This document shows positions 30,525-39,791 of a DNA stretch of 64,000 nucleotides, in pieces; within the stretch, counting starts at the first letter, position 1, and every line of letters begins with the position of its first letter. Below the pieces are notes generated by a model. It saw nothing but the letters and a program-made list of their open reading frames with translations, was not told the DNA's origin and ran no database searches. Source of the stretch: Pseudomonas sp. (GTDB taxonomy: Bacteria; Pseudomonadota; Gammaproteobacteria; Pseudomonadales; Pseudomonadaceae); assembly GCA_007713455.1 (NCBI GenBank), contig VMRT01000002.1, forward strand, positions 124,001-188,000, given 5' to 3'. The translations under genes were made by a program, and so were the position numbers.

Positions 30525-31625
30525 GTGTTCCGACATGCCTTGTCCCTTGCCTCTATGTTCGGTTGTGCGCTTGTTCTGGTTGCCTGTGGCAATGGCGAGC
30601 CGCCGCAGCAGCTGCCTCGTCCGGTCATGGTGGTGCAGCCGCAGCCGGCCAGCGAAGCACGCGAGAGCTATCCCGGCGAAGTGCACGCGCGCTACGAGCC
30701 TGAGCTGGCCTTTCGCATCGGCGGCAAGGTCGTCGAGCGGCTGGTCGAAGCGGGCGACCGCGTACGCAAGGACCAGCCCCTGGCACGTCTCGATCCGCAG
30801 GACGTGCGGCTGCAGCTGGACGGCATGCGCGCCCAGGTGGCGGCCGCAGAAGCCAATCTGCGCGTGGCCAAAGCGGAACATGACCGCTACAAGGCGCTGC
30901 TCGGTCGCCAGCTGGTCAGCCAGTCGCAGTTCGATAACGCCGACAACGCCTATCGCGCCGCGGCTGCCCGTTTGCAGCAGGCGCGCGCCGAATTCGATGT
31001 GGCCAGCAACCAGGTCGACTACGCGGTACTGCGCGCCACCAGCGATGGCTTGATCGCGCAGCGCCGAGTCGAGGTGGGGCAGGTGGTCGCTGCGGGGCAG
31101 ACCGCGTTCGTACTGGCAGCGGATGGCGAGCGGGAAGTGGCCATCGATCTGCCGGAGCAGTCGCTGGAGCGCTACCGGGTTGGCCAGGAAGTCGAGGTCG
31201 AACTCTGGTCGCAACCGGGGCGCCACTATCTCGGCAAGATCCGCGAACTCTCGCCAGCCGCCGATGCGCAGTCGCGGACCTATTCGGCCCGCGTCGCCTT
31301 CAGCGAGCAGGAGGTGCCGGCCGAGCTGGGACAGAGCGCGCTGGTGAGCATTCGCCGCGATGGCGAAGTGTCGCTGGCGGTGCCGCTGTCAGCGCTCAGT
31401 GCGGAAAAGGGCCGGGCGCATGTCTGGCGGCTCAGAGCCGATTCCACCGTCGAGCGGGTCGAGGTTCGGACCGGGCCCTTCGGCGAACAGCTGGTGCCAG
31501 TCCTCGAAGGGCTCGACGCCGACGACTGGATCGTCCTGGCCGGGGTGCAGATGCTCAGCGATAACCAGCCGGTTCGCCCGGTGGATCGCCACAATCGCCC
31601 CGTCGAGCTGGCCGCCCAGGAGTAA
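30525..31625 (+). CDS. mexJ: RND efflux periplasmic adaptor lipoprotein, MexJ-like
   Basis: Membrane-fusion protein bridging an RND pump and an outer-membrane channel. 366 residues starting at GTG. The lipoprotein signal ends ALVLVAC (Cys21). The lipoyl/hairpin part (about 60-175) shows LAFRIGGKVVERLVEAGDRVRKDQPLARLDPQD and a coiled-coil hairpin rich in Ala/Glu/Arg. The beta-barrel part follows (about 200-290: EREVAIDLPEQSLERYRVGQEV). The pump gene follows by 5 bp. No outer-membrane channel gene is nearby, as in MexJK, which borrows OprM or OpmH. Confidence 0.9.
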   Translation: MFRHALSLASMFGCALVLVACGNGEPPQQLPRPVMVVQPQPASEARESYPGEVHARYEPELAFRIGGKVVERLVEAGDRVRKDQPLARLDPQDVRLQLDGMRAQVAAAEANLRVAKAEHDRYKALLGRQLVSQSQFDNADNAYRAAAARLQQARAEFDVASNQVDYAVLRATSDGLIAQRRVEVGQVVAAGQTAFVLAADGEREVAIDLPEQSLERYRVGQEVEVELWSQPGRHYLGKIRELSPAADAQSRTYSARVAFSEQEVPAELGQSALVSIRRDGEVSLAVPLSALSAEKGRAHVWRLRADSTVERVEVRTGPFGEQLVPVLEGLDADDWIVLAGVQMLSDNQPVRPVDRHNRPVELAAQE

Positions 31626-31630
31626 TCGCG

Positions 31631-34600
31631 ATGCGCTTCAATCTCTCCGCCTGGGCGCTGCAGAACCGGCAGATCGTCGTCTACCTGATGCTGCTGCTGG
31701 CGATCGTCGGCGCGCTGTCGTACAGCAAGCTCGGCCAGAGCGAGGACCCGCCATTCACCTTCAAGGCCATGGTTATCCAGACGCAATGGCCGGGCGCTAC
31801 CGCCGAGGAAGTGTCGCGCCAGGTCACCGAGCGCATCGAGAAGAAGCTGATGGAAACCGGCGAGTACGAGCGCATCGTTTCGTTCTCCCGGCCGGGCGAA
31901 TCCAACGTTACCTTCATGGCGCGCGACTCGATGCGCTCGAAGGACATACCCGACCTCTGGTACCAGATTCGCAAGAAGATCGGCGACATCCAGCACACCT
32001 TTCCGCCGGGTGTGCGGGGGCCCTTCTTCAATGACGAATTCGGCACCACCTTCGGCAACATCTACGCGCTGACCGGTGATGGCTTCGACTACGCGATCCT
32101 CAAGGACTACGCCGACCGCATCCAGCTGCAGCTGCAACGGGTGAAAAGCGTCGGCAAGGTCGAACTGATCGGCCTGCAGGACGAGAAGATCTGGATCGAG
32201 CTCTCCAACGTCAAGCTGGCCACGCTAGGCGTTCCGCTGGAAGCCGTGCGCCAGGCTTTGGAGGCGCAGAATGCGGTGACCGCCGCCGGTTTCGTCGAGA
32301 CGGTCAGTGATCGGGTGCAACTGCGCGTCACCGGTAGCTTCGAGACGGTCAAGGAGATTCGTGATTTCCCCATCCGCGTCGCCGGCCGCACCTTCCGTAT
32401 CGGCGATGTCGCCGAGGTGCATCGCGGCTTCAACGACCCGCCCGCGCCGCGCATGCGCTTCATGGGCGAGCCGGCGCTGGGCCTGGCGGTTTCGATGAAA
32501 AGCGGTGGCGACATCCTGGTGCTGGGCGAGGCACTGGAGCAGGAATTCGCTCGCCTGCAGCAGGAGCTGCCGGCGGGGATGCAGCTGCGCAAGGTCTCGG
32601 ATCAGCCCGCTGCGGTGAAGACCAGCGTAGGTGAGTTCGTCAAGGTGTTGATCGAAGCGCTGGTGATCGTATTGCTGGTGAGTTTCTTCTCACTAGGCGT
32701 GCGTACCGGGCTGGTGGTCGCGCTGTCGATTCCGCTGGTGCTGGCGATGACTTTCGCCGCCATGAGCTATCTGGACATCGGCCTGCACAAGATCTCCCTT
32801 GGCGCCCTGGTCCTGGCTCTCGGGCTGATGGTGGACGACGCGATCATTGCGGTGGAGATGATGGCGATCAAGATGGAGCAGGGCTACGACCGCCTCAAGG
32901 CCGCCAGCTTCGCCTGGACCAGCACGGCATTCCCGATGCTGACCGGCACGCTGATCACCGCGGCGGGTTTCCTGCCGATCGCCACTGCCAATTCCAGTAC
33001 CGGCGAATACACCCGTTCGATCTTCCAGGTGGTCGCCATTTCGCTCATCGCGTCCTGGATCGCCGCTGTAATGTTCGTGCCGCTGATTGGCGAAAAGCTG
33101 CTGCCGGACCTGGCCAAAAAATCGGCACACAAGCACGGCGCGAGCAGTGAAGGCCACGATCCTTACGCAACGCCGTTCTACCAGCGAGTGCGTCGCGTGG
33201 TGACCTTCTGCGTGCGCCGGCGCAAGACCGTCATCCTGCTCACCCTGGCGATCTTCGTCGCCGCGGTGGTGCTGTTCCGTCTGGTGCCGCAACAGTTCTT
33301 CCCCGCTTCCGGCCGTTTGGAGCTGATGGTCGATCTCAAACTGGCCGAAGGCGCCTCGTTGAAGGCGACCGAAGCAGAGGTGGCGCGGCTGGAACAGCTG
33401 CTCAAGGAACGGGCCGGCATCGACAACTATGTGGCCTACGTCGGCACCGGCTCGCCGCGTTTCTACCTGCCGCTGGACCAGCAGCTGCCGGCGACCAGCT
33501 TCGCCCAGTTCGTCGTGCTGGCCGACAGCATCGAGTCCCGCGAGTCCCTGCGCGCCTGGCTGATCGAACGCATGCGCGAAGATTTCCCGAGCCTGCGCGG
33601 TCGCGTGACGCGGCTGGAGAATGGCCCGCCGGTGGGCTATCCGGTGCAGTTCCGTGTCACCGGCGAGCATATCGACGTGGTGCGTGGGCTGGCTCGCCAG
33701 GTCGCTGCCAAGGTCAACGAGAACCCGCACGTGGCCAACGTCCATCTGGACTGGCAGGAGCCGAGCAAGATGGTCCGGCTCAACGTCGATCAGGATCGTG
33801 CCCGGGCGTTGGGTGTGACCACCGCCGAGCTGTCCGGCTTCCTGCGGCGCACATTCACCGGCAGCAGCGTCAGCCAGTTCCGCGAGGACAACGAGCTGAT
33901 CGAGATCCTCCTGCGCGGCACCGAGCGCGAGCGGCTCGAGCTGTCGATGCTGCCGAGCCTGGCGATTCCCACCGAGAGCGGGCGCAGCGTGCCGCTGTCG
34001 CAGGTGGCGACGCTCGAGTACGGCTTCGAGGAGGGCGTGATCTGGCACCGCAACCGCCTGCCAACGGTCACCGTGCGCGCCGATGTGTACGGAGAGCAGC
34101 AGCCGGCGGCACTGGTGCGTGAGATCGAGCCGACCCTGGCCGACATTCGGGATCAGTTGCCCGGCGGCTATCTGCTTGAGGTCGGCGGAACGGTGGAGGA
34201 CTCCGAGCGCGGCCAGCGTTCGGTGAATGCCGGCATGCCGCTGTTCGTCATCGTCGTGCTGACCCTGTTGATGGCGCAGCTCAAGAGTTTCTCGCGCTCG
34301 GCCATGGTGTTCCTCACCGCGCCGCTGGGCATCATCGGTGTTGCACTGTTCCTGCTGCTGTTCGGGCAGCCGTTCGGCTTTGTGGCGATGCTCGGCACCA
34401 TCGCGCTGTCGGGGATGATCATGCGTAACTCGGTGATTCTGGTGGATCAGATCGAGCAGGACATCGGTGCCGGTCAGGCGCGCTTCACCGCCATCGTCGA
34501 TGCCACGGTGCGCCGCTTCCGGCCCATCGTGCTGACCGCGCTGGCGTCGGTGCTGGCGATGATTCCGTTGTCGCGCAGTATCTTCTTCGGGCCAATGGCG

Positions 34601-34711
34601 GTGGCGATCATGGGTGGCCTGATCGTCGCCACGGCGCTGACGCTGCTGTTCCTGCCAGCCCTGTATGCCGCCTGGTTCAAGGTCCGGGAAGACGAAGCCG
34701 GCACCCTCTGA
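31631..34711 (+). CDS. mexK: RND efflux transporter, MexK-like
   Basis: Inner-membrane proton/drug antiporter of 1026 residues, close to the length I recall for MexK. Twelve transmembrane helices are expected: TM1 near residue 14, the TM2-6 cluster about 340-490 and TM8-12 about 860-1010, with two large periplasmic loops. The proton-relay Asp pair of TM4 is in LALGLMVDDAIIAVE (about residues 395-409). In P. aeruginosa MexJK exports triclosan and, with OprM, erythromycin and tetracycline. Codon use is normal and the frame intact. Confidence 0.93.
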   Translation: MRFNLSAWALQNRQIVVYLMLLLAIVGALSYSKLGQSEDPPFTFKAMVIQTQWPGATAEEVSRQVTERIEKKLMETGEYERIVSFSRPGESNVTFMARDSMRSKDIPDLWYQIRKKIGDIQHTFPPGVRGPFFNDEFGTTFGNIYALTGDGFDYAILKDYADRIQLQLQRVKSVGKVELIGLQDEKIWIELSNVKLATLGVPLEAVRQALEAQNAVTAAGFVETVSDRVQLRVTGSFETVKEIRDFPIRVAGRTFRIGDVAEVHRGFNDPPAPRMRFMGEPALGLAVSMKSGGDILVLGEALEQEFARLQQELPAGMQLRKVSDQPAAVKTSVGEFVKVLIEALVIVLLVSFFSLGVRTGLVVALSIPLVLAMTFAAMSYLDIGLHKISLGALVLALGLMVDDAIIAVEMMAIKMEQGYDRLKAASFAWTSTAFPMLTGTLITAAGFLPIATANSSTGEYTRSIFQVVAISLIASWIAAVMFVPLIGEKLLPDLAKKSAHKHGASSEGHDPYATPFYQRVRRVVTFCVRRRKTVILLTLAIFVAAVVLFRLVPQQFFPASGRLELMVDLKLAEGASLKATEAEVARLEQLLKERAGIDNYVAYVGTGSPRFYLPLDQQLPATSFAQFVVLADSIESRESLRAWLIERMREDFPSLRGRVTRLENGPPVGYPVQFRVTGEHIDVVRGLARQVAAKVNENPHVANVHLDWQEPSKMVRLNVDQDRARALGVTTAELSGFLRRTFTGSSVSQFREDNELIEILLRGTERERLELSMLPSLAIPTESGRSVPLSQVATLEYGFEEGVIWHRNRLPTVTVRADVYGEQQPAALVREIEPTLADIRDQLPGGYLLEVGGTVEDSERGQRSVNAGMPLFVIVVLTLLMAQLKSFSRSAMVFLTAPLGIIGVALFLLLFGQPFGFVAMLGTIALSGMIMRNSVILVDQIEQDIGAGQARFTAIVDATVRRFRPIVLTALASVLAMIPLSRSIFFGPMAVAIMGGLIVATALTLLFLPALYAAWFKVREDEAGTL

Positions 34712-34742
34712 ACGGCAAGAGGGCGCGCCCGCTGCGGCGCGC

Positions 34743-35303
34743 CTAGATGCCGGCGGCCTCGAGCAGTCGTTCGGCGGCGACTTTCGCGTCCCGCGCCTGC
34801 TCGCCCGGCCCTTCGATATGCGCCATGCTCAGCGCGCCTTCGAGCAGATACTGCAGTTGGCGCGCCAGCTGCAGCGGCCGTGGCGCATCCAGGCGTTCCA
34901 GCAGCTCGCGAAGGTAGGCTAGCAGCTCTGCCTTGTAGGCGGAGGAGCGGCGGTGAATCGGGTGGTCGCGGTCGTGATATTCGGCCGCTGCGTTGATGAA
35001 CAGGCAGCCGCAGAAGGCGTCGTTGCCGTGAATCATTCCGTGCAATCCATCGAAAATTCCCAGTAGCGCCTCACGCGGCGGCAGTCTGGTGGCACGCTCG
35101 CGCAGGCGCGTCAGCATCAGCTCGTGGCGCGCTTCCAGCACGGCCAGGATCAGCTCGTCCTTGGACTTGAAGTGCTTGTACAGCGTCATCTTGGCCACGC
35201 CGGATTCGGCCAGGATGCGATCGATGCCGGTGGCGTGATAACCCTCGCGATAGAACAGACTCTCTGCGGTGTTGAGCAACTGGTCGCGCTTGTTCGATGC
35301 CAT
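34743..35303 (-). CDS. TetR-family transcriptional regulator
   Basis: 186 residues from the ATG at 35303 (MASNKRDQLLNTAESLFYREGYHATGIDRILAESGVAKMTLYKHFKSKDELI), with GGAGGT upstream. The helix-turn-helix is at about 25-48 and the C-terminal domain is helical. A cysteine pair (AFCGCLF, near residue 94) could be redox active. It diverges from a glutathione transferase gene whose promoter spacer holds a perfect 14-bp palindrome, so it probably represses that gene. Its stop codon lies in a GC-rich hairpin facing mexK. Confidence 0.85.
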   Translation of the reverse strand: MASNKRDQLLNTAESLFYREGYHATGIDRILAESGVAKMTLYKHFKSKDELILAVLEARHELMLTRLRERATRLPPREALLGIFDGLHGMIHGNDAFCGCLFINAAAEYHDRDHPIHRRSSAYKAELLAYLRELLERLDAPRPLQLARQLQYLLEGALSMAHIEGPGEQARDAKVAAERLLEAAGI

Positions 35304-35378
35304 GGATACCTCCTGTGGTTCGACATTATGCGGGAGCGCTCGCGGCTTGCTCCAGTTGAGGTGAATTTGCGTTGGTGC

Positions 35379-35408
35379 TTGCAGTGTACAGACAGGTCTG
35401 TCTATTAT
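35379..35408 (+). promoter_or_regulatory. GST promoter with a TetR-type operator in its spacer
   Basis: TTGCAG (35379-35384) and TATTAT (35403-35408) are 18 bp apart. The spacer contains the perfect palindrome ACAGACAGGTCTGT (35388-35401). A dimer bound there would block RNA polymerase. The TetR gene starts 85 bp to the left on the other strand. Confidence 0.72.
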
Positions 35409-35438
35409 CCAGTCGCAGCCAATCACGAGGGCAACACC

Positions 35439-36032
35439 ATGAAGCTTTACGACCTGACGCTATCCGGCAACTGCCACAAGGTTCGTCTGTTTCTCAGCCT
35501 GATCGGCCAGCCGGTGGCGCTGGTGCCGGTGAATCTGCTTGCGGGCGAGCACAAGCAGCCGGCGTTCCGTGAAATCAATCCGCTCGGACAGATTCCGGTG
35601 CTCGAGGACGGCGATTTTCGACTTGGCGACTCCCAGGCAATCCTGGTCTATCTGGCCCAGCGCTATGCCAATGAGTGGTATCCGCAGGATGCCGAAACCC
35701 AGGGCCACATCGCCAACTGGCTGAGCTTCGCTGCCAACGAGGTGCAGCATGGCCCGGCCACCGTGCGTCTGGGCAAGCTGTTCGGCCGGCCGATCGACGA
35801 GCCGCTGGCGCAGGCACGTGCCGCCAGCGCCCTGCGTACGCTCGAGCGGCACCTTGCGCAGCACGCCTGGCTGGCGCAGACCAGCGAACCGACCATCGCC
35901 GACATCGCCGTCTACCCCAACGTCGCGCTGGGCGGAGACGGCGGGCTCGATCTGGCTGCCTATCCGGCGCTGCAGGCCTGGTTCGCCCGCGTCCGCGCGC
36001 TGCCGGGCTATGTCGGCATGCCGGGGTTGTGA
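35439..36032 (+). CDS. glutathione S-transferase family protein
   Basis: 197 residues. The N-terminal thioredoxin-like domain (1-78) includes MKLYDLTLSGNCHKVRLFLSLIG, with Ser9/Asn11/Cys12 near the usual catalytic position, then NPLGQIPVLEDGDFRLGDSQAILVYLA, the glutathione gamma-glutamyl-binding DSQAI. The C-terminal helical domain has TIADIAVYPNV, the conserved N-capping box. It probably conjugates or reduces electrophiles in the cytoplasm. Its promoter carries the TetR-type operator, suggesting induction by the compound sensed. Confidence 0.88.
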   Translation: MKLYDLTLSGNCHKVRLFLSLIGQPVALVPVNLLAGEHKQPAFREINPLGQIPVLEDGDFRLGDSQAILVYLAQRYANEWYPQDAETQGHIANWLSFAANEVQHGPATVRLGKLFGRPIDEPLAQARAASALRTLERHLAQHAWLAQTSEPTIADIAVYPNVALGGDGGLDLAAYPALQAWFARVRALPGYVGMPGL

Positions 36033-36036
36033 CGCC

Positions 36037-36861
36037 ATGAACGTGCAGAATGGTCGGGTGCCCGGCGAGCTGGACCGGCACCCGGGCCGGCGGATCGGAG
36101 TATCGCTGCTGCTGGTGATCGGGCTGGCAGTCTCCCTGTTTGGCTTCGTCGAAGATGCTTCGGCTGCGCAAGGGTTGCGCTTCAGCCTGGTGAAGACGGC
36201 GCAGAGCGACAGTGGCGACTTCCTGCTGGGACGGAACGGTTGGCAGGAGGCGCCGCCCACGCAGCACATCGCGATTCTGATCGAGCATCGCGGCAGCCGC
36301 TTGCTGTTTGGAACCGGGCTCGGTCGACAGATCGACGCGCAGCTGGACGCCGAGGTGCCTTGGCGAATCAAGCGCTACGCGGACGTGCGCCCGGTGCGCG
36401 ATCAGCTGGAGGGGGACGGACTGGCGATTGATCGTATCGTGCTGGGTTGCGTGCGCTGGGAGCACGCTTCGGGGCTGGTCGACTATCCCGAGGTACCGGT
36501 ATTGGCCAGCGCGGACAGCCTGGGCTATCTGGAGGCTGCCACGCCGCCAGCGGTGTTGCCCAGCCAGTTTCGCCACCCGGTCCGCTGGCAGTCGCTGGAG
36601 TTCCAGGCGAGCCCCTATCGGGAGCACCGTCGCAGCCTGGATCTGTTCGGCGACGGCCAGGTCGTGCTGGTGCCGCTGGATGGCCATGGGGCGGTCGGTC
36701 TGTTCCTCACGCTTGCCGATGGCCGCCGCTTCTTCTTTCGCGGCGACCGACTGGAACGGGACGCCGGCGATGCGCCAGAGGACGTTATCGCGCTGCAGGA
36801 TGCCAACACCCAGGCTTCGCTCGGCTTCTATCCGCGCTGGGTGGAGGGAGCCGGACAATAA
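36037..36861 (+). CDS. metallo-beta-lactamase-fold-like protein without the metal motif
   Basis: 274 residues. A membrane anchor or uncleaved signal is at residues about 19-44, and the rest would be periplasmic. The chain QHIAILIEHRGSRLLFGTGLGR and IVLGCVRWEHASGLVDYPEVPVLAS follows the metallo-beta-lactamase fold (…LFDTGLG…, SHxHxDHxSGL). The metal motif HxHxDH is changed to C138-V-R140-W-E142-H143 and the preceding Asp of LFDTG is Gly92. A late PLDGHGAVGL keeps the PGHTPG-like His. It is likely a non-catalytic or altered member. It starts 4 nt after the GST stop, so it is cotranscribed with it. Confidence 0.62.
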   Translation: MNVQNGRVPGELDRHPGRRIGVSLLLVIGLAVSLFGFVEDASAAQGLRFSLVKTAQSDSGDFLLGRNGWQEAPPTQHIAILIEHRGSRLLFGTGLGRQIDAQLDAEVPWRIKRYADVRPVRDQLEGDGLAIDRIVLGCVRWEHASGLVDYPEVPVLASADSLGYLEAATPPAVLPSQFRHPVRWQSLEFQASPYREHRRSLDLFGDGQVVLVPLDGHGAVGLFLTLADGRRFFFRGDRLERDAGDAPEDVIALQDANTQASLGFYPRWVEGAGQ

Positions 36862-36982
36862 AAAACAGCGCGGCCGCTGCGGATTTGGGCGATGCTTAGG
36901 GCATGGGAACGAGCGATCAGCCGCGCGACGGCGCCGCCCCGATCGCCAGCCCGTGCCCAATGGCCGAAGTAGGTCTGCCGCT

Positions 36983-38320
36983 GTGAAGACGGATAGCTAC
37001 GCGCCTCTGGCGAGTGTCATCGATTTGTTGCTGGATGCCATCTGCGTGGTCGATGCGCAGGGCAACTTCGTTTATGTCAACGCCGCCTGCGAGCGCATCT
37101 TCGGCTATACGCCGCAGGAGATGCTCGGCAAGCGGATGATCGAGATGGTCTATCCCGAAGACCGTGCCCGGACCCTGGCCGCCGCCAAGGAGGTCATGGC
37201 TGATCAGCCGCTGCTGCACTTCGAGAACCGTTACGTGCGCAAGGACGGCGGTGTGGTGCACATCATGTGGTCGGCCTGCTGGTCGACCGATAACAAGCTG
37301 CGCATCGGCGTGGCGCGCGACATCACCCAGCGCAAGCAGTCTGAAGCGATGCAGGCGGCGCTCTATTCGATCTCCGAGGCGGCGCACGGGACCAAGGACC
37401 TCGCGGCGCTGTATCAGCAGATCCATCTGACCATCGCCCAGCTACTGCCGGTGGACGATTTCATCGTGGCCATCCGCAATGCTGCCAGCGGCGAGCTGAG
37501 TTATCCCTACCAGGCGCTGGCGCTCGATTCGACCGGTCTGCCAGCGGAACCCGCGGCGTCCCTGTGTTTCTCCGTTCTGCATGGCGCGCAGCCGTTGCGC
37601 TTCAATGCGGACTCGATGCCGGCGCTGGCGCTTCCGCTCGGTGATGGGGATACCCATGCCTGGTGGCTGGGGGTGCCGCTCAGTTCGAGCGAGGGCGTGA
37701 TCGGCGTGCTGTTGCTCAAGAGCACGGCGGCGCCCTACACCGAGAAGGATCAGGAGCTGCTGCAGTTCGTCTCGATGCAGGTAGTCACGGCAATCGAGCG
37801 CAAGCAGCTGTATGCGCGGCTGCACCGGATGGCGCAGTACGACGAACTCACCGGCCTGCCGAATCGCGCCTGTTTTCGCGATCGCCTGGACACGGCCTTG
37901 GCGCGGGTGCGGCGCAATGGCGGACGCGTCGCCTTGCTCTACGTGGATCTGGATCGCTTCAAACTGGTCAACGATACCTACGGACACAGCGGTGGCGACC
38001 AGCTGCTGCGCGCAGTGGCCGATCGCCTCACGCACTGCGTGCGCGACACCGATACCGTGGCGCGGCTGGGTGGCGATGAGTTTGTGGTGCTGCTGGAAAG
38101 CATCGCCGAGGCAGAGGATGCCCACCGCGTCGTCGACAAGATCCGCGCGGCCTTCGAGGAGCCGATGCAGATTGCCGAGCACAGTCTCGATATCGGCTTG
38201 AGCATCGGCACCGCGCTCTATCCCGAAGACGGTGATGCGGAGGCCCAGCTGCTCAAGCAGGCCGACGACCGCATGTATCTGATGAAGGCCCGTGGCGGCC
38301 AGCCGCAGGATTGCGACTGA
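36983..38320 (+). CDS. PAS-GAF diguanylate cyclase
   Basis: About 445 residues, starting at GTG (36983, AGTAGG upstream; an earlier in-frame GTG at about 36953 is possible). It makes c-di-GMP from GTP. The PAS domain is at about 8-125 (LLLDAICVVDAQGNFVYVNAACERIFGYTPQEMLG, ending DITQRKQ). A GAF-like domain covers about 130-275. The GGDEF domain is at about 285-445 with RLGGDEFVVLLES. The inhibitory I-site RDTD sits exactly five residues before GGDEF, so product inhibition is expected. No EAL domain and no transmembrane helix are present. Confidence 0.9.
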   Translation: MKTDSYAPLASVIDLLLDAICVVDAQGNFVYVNAACERIFGYTPQEMLGKRMIEMVYPEDRARTLAAAKEVMADQPLLHFENRYVRKDGGVVHIMWSACWSTDNKLRIGVARDITQRKQSEAMQAALYSISEAAHGTKDLAALYQQIHLTIAQLLPVDDFIVAIRNAASGELSYPYQALALDSTGLPAEPAASLCFSVLHGAQPLRFNADSMPALALPLGDGDTHAWWLGVPLSSSEGVIGVLLLKSTAAPYTEKDQELLQFVSMQVVTAIERKQLYARLHRMAQYDELTGLPNRACFRDRLDTALARVRRNGGRVALLYVDLDRFKLVNDTYGHSGGDQLLRAVADRLTHCVRDTDTVARLGGDEFVVLLESIAEAEDAHRVVDKIRAAFEEPMQIAEHSLDIGLSIGTALYPEDGDAEAQLLKQADDRMYLMKARGGQPQDCD

Positions 38321-38347
38321 AGGTCCCGGACATATCGGCACCGCGCC

Positions 38348-39757
38348 TCAGAACGACTTCAGCATCCTGCCCAGCAACTCCATCGCCTGCTCGCTGCGGG
38401 CGTCCCATGGATGGCCGTGATTCAGCCGCGCGCAGTTGCGAAAGCGCTGGGTCGCCGAAAAGATCGGCCCTGGCGCCAGGCTGATGCCCTGGGCCAGCGC
38501 CAGTTGCAGCAGCTGCAGCGAATCCACCTGCTCGGGAAATTCGAACCACAGAAAGTAGCCGCCGCTGGGCCGGGTGACTCGCGTGCTCGCAGGGAAATGG
38601 CGGGCCGCGGAGGCGAGCATCGCACCCTGCTGCATCTCCAGCGCATGGCGCAGCTTGCGCAGGTGACGGTCGTAGCCGCCGTGCTGCAGGTAATCGGCAA
38701 TGGCGGCCTGCGCCGGCACGGAAGGGGAAATGGTGGTCATCAGCTTGAGCCGGGCGATCTGCTCGGCATAGCGACCGCCGGCAACCCAGCCGACCCGGTA
38801 GCCGGGCGCGAGACTCTTGGAGAACGAACCGCAGTGCATCACCAGACCTTCGCGATCATGGCTTTTCACCGGCTTGGGCGGCTCGCGGGTGAAGTAAAGC
38901 TCGGCGTAGACGTCGTCCTCGATCAACGGCACCTGGTGGCGCTGCAACAGCTCATAGAGCTGCTGCTTCTTCGCCTCGCCCATGCTCGCGCCCAGCGGGT
39001 TCTGCAGGCTGCTCATGAACCAGCAGGCCTTGATCGGCAAGTGCGCGAGGCGGTCGGCGAGGATGTCGAGGTCGATGCCTTCGCGCGGGTGCACCGGAAT
39101 CTCCACCGCCTTGAGCTTGAGCCGTTCCAGTACCTGCAGCGTGGCGTAAAACGCTGGCGCCTCGATGGCCACCAGGTCGCCCGGTTCGGTCACCACCTGC
39201 AGGCAGAGGTTCAGAGCCTCCATCGCACCGGTGGTGATCACCAGTTCGTCCATCGGCAGCATCACACCGCTGACCATGTAGCGCAGGGCGATCTGCCGGC
39301 GCAGGTCCGGGTTGCCGGCGGTCATCTCGGCAATCACCTCGCGTGCCGGCATGTCGCGCACGCTCTGTGCCATCGAGCGCGCCAGGCGCTGCAGGGGAAA
39401 CAGCTCGGGACTGGGAAACGCCGAACCGAAGGGCACCGTGGCCGGGTCGCGCAGCGAGGCGAGCACCGAGAACACCAGCTCGCTGACGCCGACATCGGTG
39501 GTTTCCGCCGGACGCAGGCTGATGTCCGGTTCGTGCAACGGGCGCTTGGCATGTTCGCGGACGAAATAGCCCGAACGCGCCCGCGCCTGGATCAGCCCGC
39601 GGTCTTCCAGCAGGTAGTAGGCCTGGAACACGGTGGACGGGCTGACGCCGTAGGTGCGGCTGGCGTGGCGCACCGAGGGCACTTTTTCTCCCGGCGCGAG
39701 CACGCCACTGCGGATCAGTTCGGCAATCTCGTCGGCGAATTTCTCGTAGCGCTTCAT
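38348..39757 (-). CDS. MocR-type regulator (GntR helix-turn-helix plus aminotransferase domain)
   Basis: 469 residues from the ATG at 39757 (MKRYEKFADEIAELIRSG). The GntR winged helix covers residues 1-70 (PGEKVPSVRHASRTYGVSPSTVFQAYYLLEDRGLI). A fold-type I aminotransferase domain runs to the end. The PLP motifs are VITTGAMEALNLCLQ, the Asp of EDDVYAELYF and the lysine of CGSFSKSLAPGYRVGW, which would hold PLP. Such regulators usually control vitamin B6, amine or amino-acid genes. Here it is convergent with the diguanylate cyclase and upstream of ccoG, so no target is evident. Confidence 0.88.
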   Translation of the reverse strand: MKRYEKFADEIAELIRSGVLAPGEKVPSVRHASRTYGVSPSTVFQAYYLLEDRGLIQARARSGYFVREHAKRPLHEPDISLRPAETTDVGVSELVFSVLASLRDPATVPFGSAFPSPELFPLQRLARSMAQSVRDMPAREVIAEMTAGNPDLRRQIALRYMVSGVMLPMDELVITTGAMEALNLCLQVVTEPGDLVAIEAPAFYATLQVLERLKLKAVEIPVHPREGIDLDILADRLAHLPIKACWFMSSLQNPLGASMGEAKKQQLYELLQRHQVPLIEDDVYAELYFTREPPKPVKSHDREGLVMHCGSFSKSLAPGYRVGWVAGGRYAEQIARLKLMTTISPSVPAQAAIADYLQHGGYDRHLRKLRHALEMQQGAMLASAARHFPASTRVTRPSGGYFLWFEFPEQVDSLQLLQLALAQGISLAPGPIFSATQRFRNCARLNHGHPWDARSEQAMELLGRMLKSF

Positions 39758-39791
39758 CGTGTCCGGGCCGTGGCGGTTGGGCATGGCCAGT

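Noticed and set aside
34722..34743. GGCGCGCC/GGCGCGCC hairpin between mexK and the TetR gene as a terminator
   Set aside because: The stem is real (8 bp, 6-nt loop) but no T run follows on either strand and it overlaps the TetR stop codon; each arm is itself a palindrome common in GC-rich DNA.
36862..36885. A-rich run plus CAGCGCGGCCGCTG as a terminator
   Set aside because: Its T run would be on the reverse strand while both neighbouring genes are on the forward strand, so it serves no transcript I can see.
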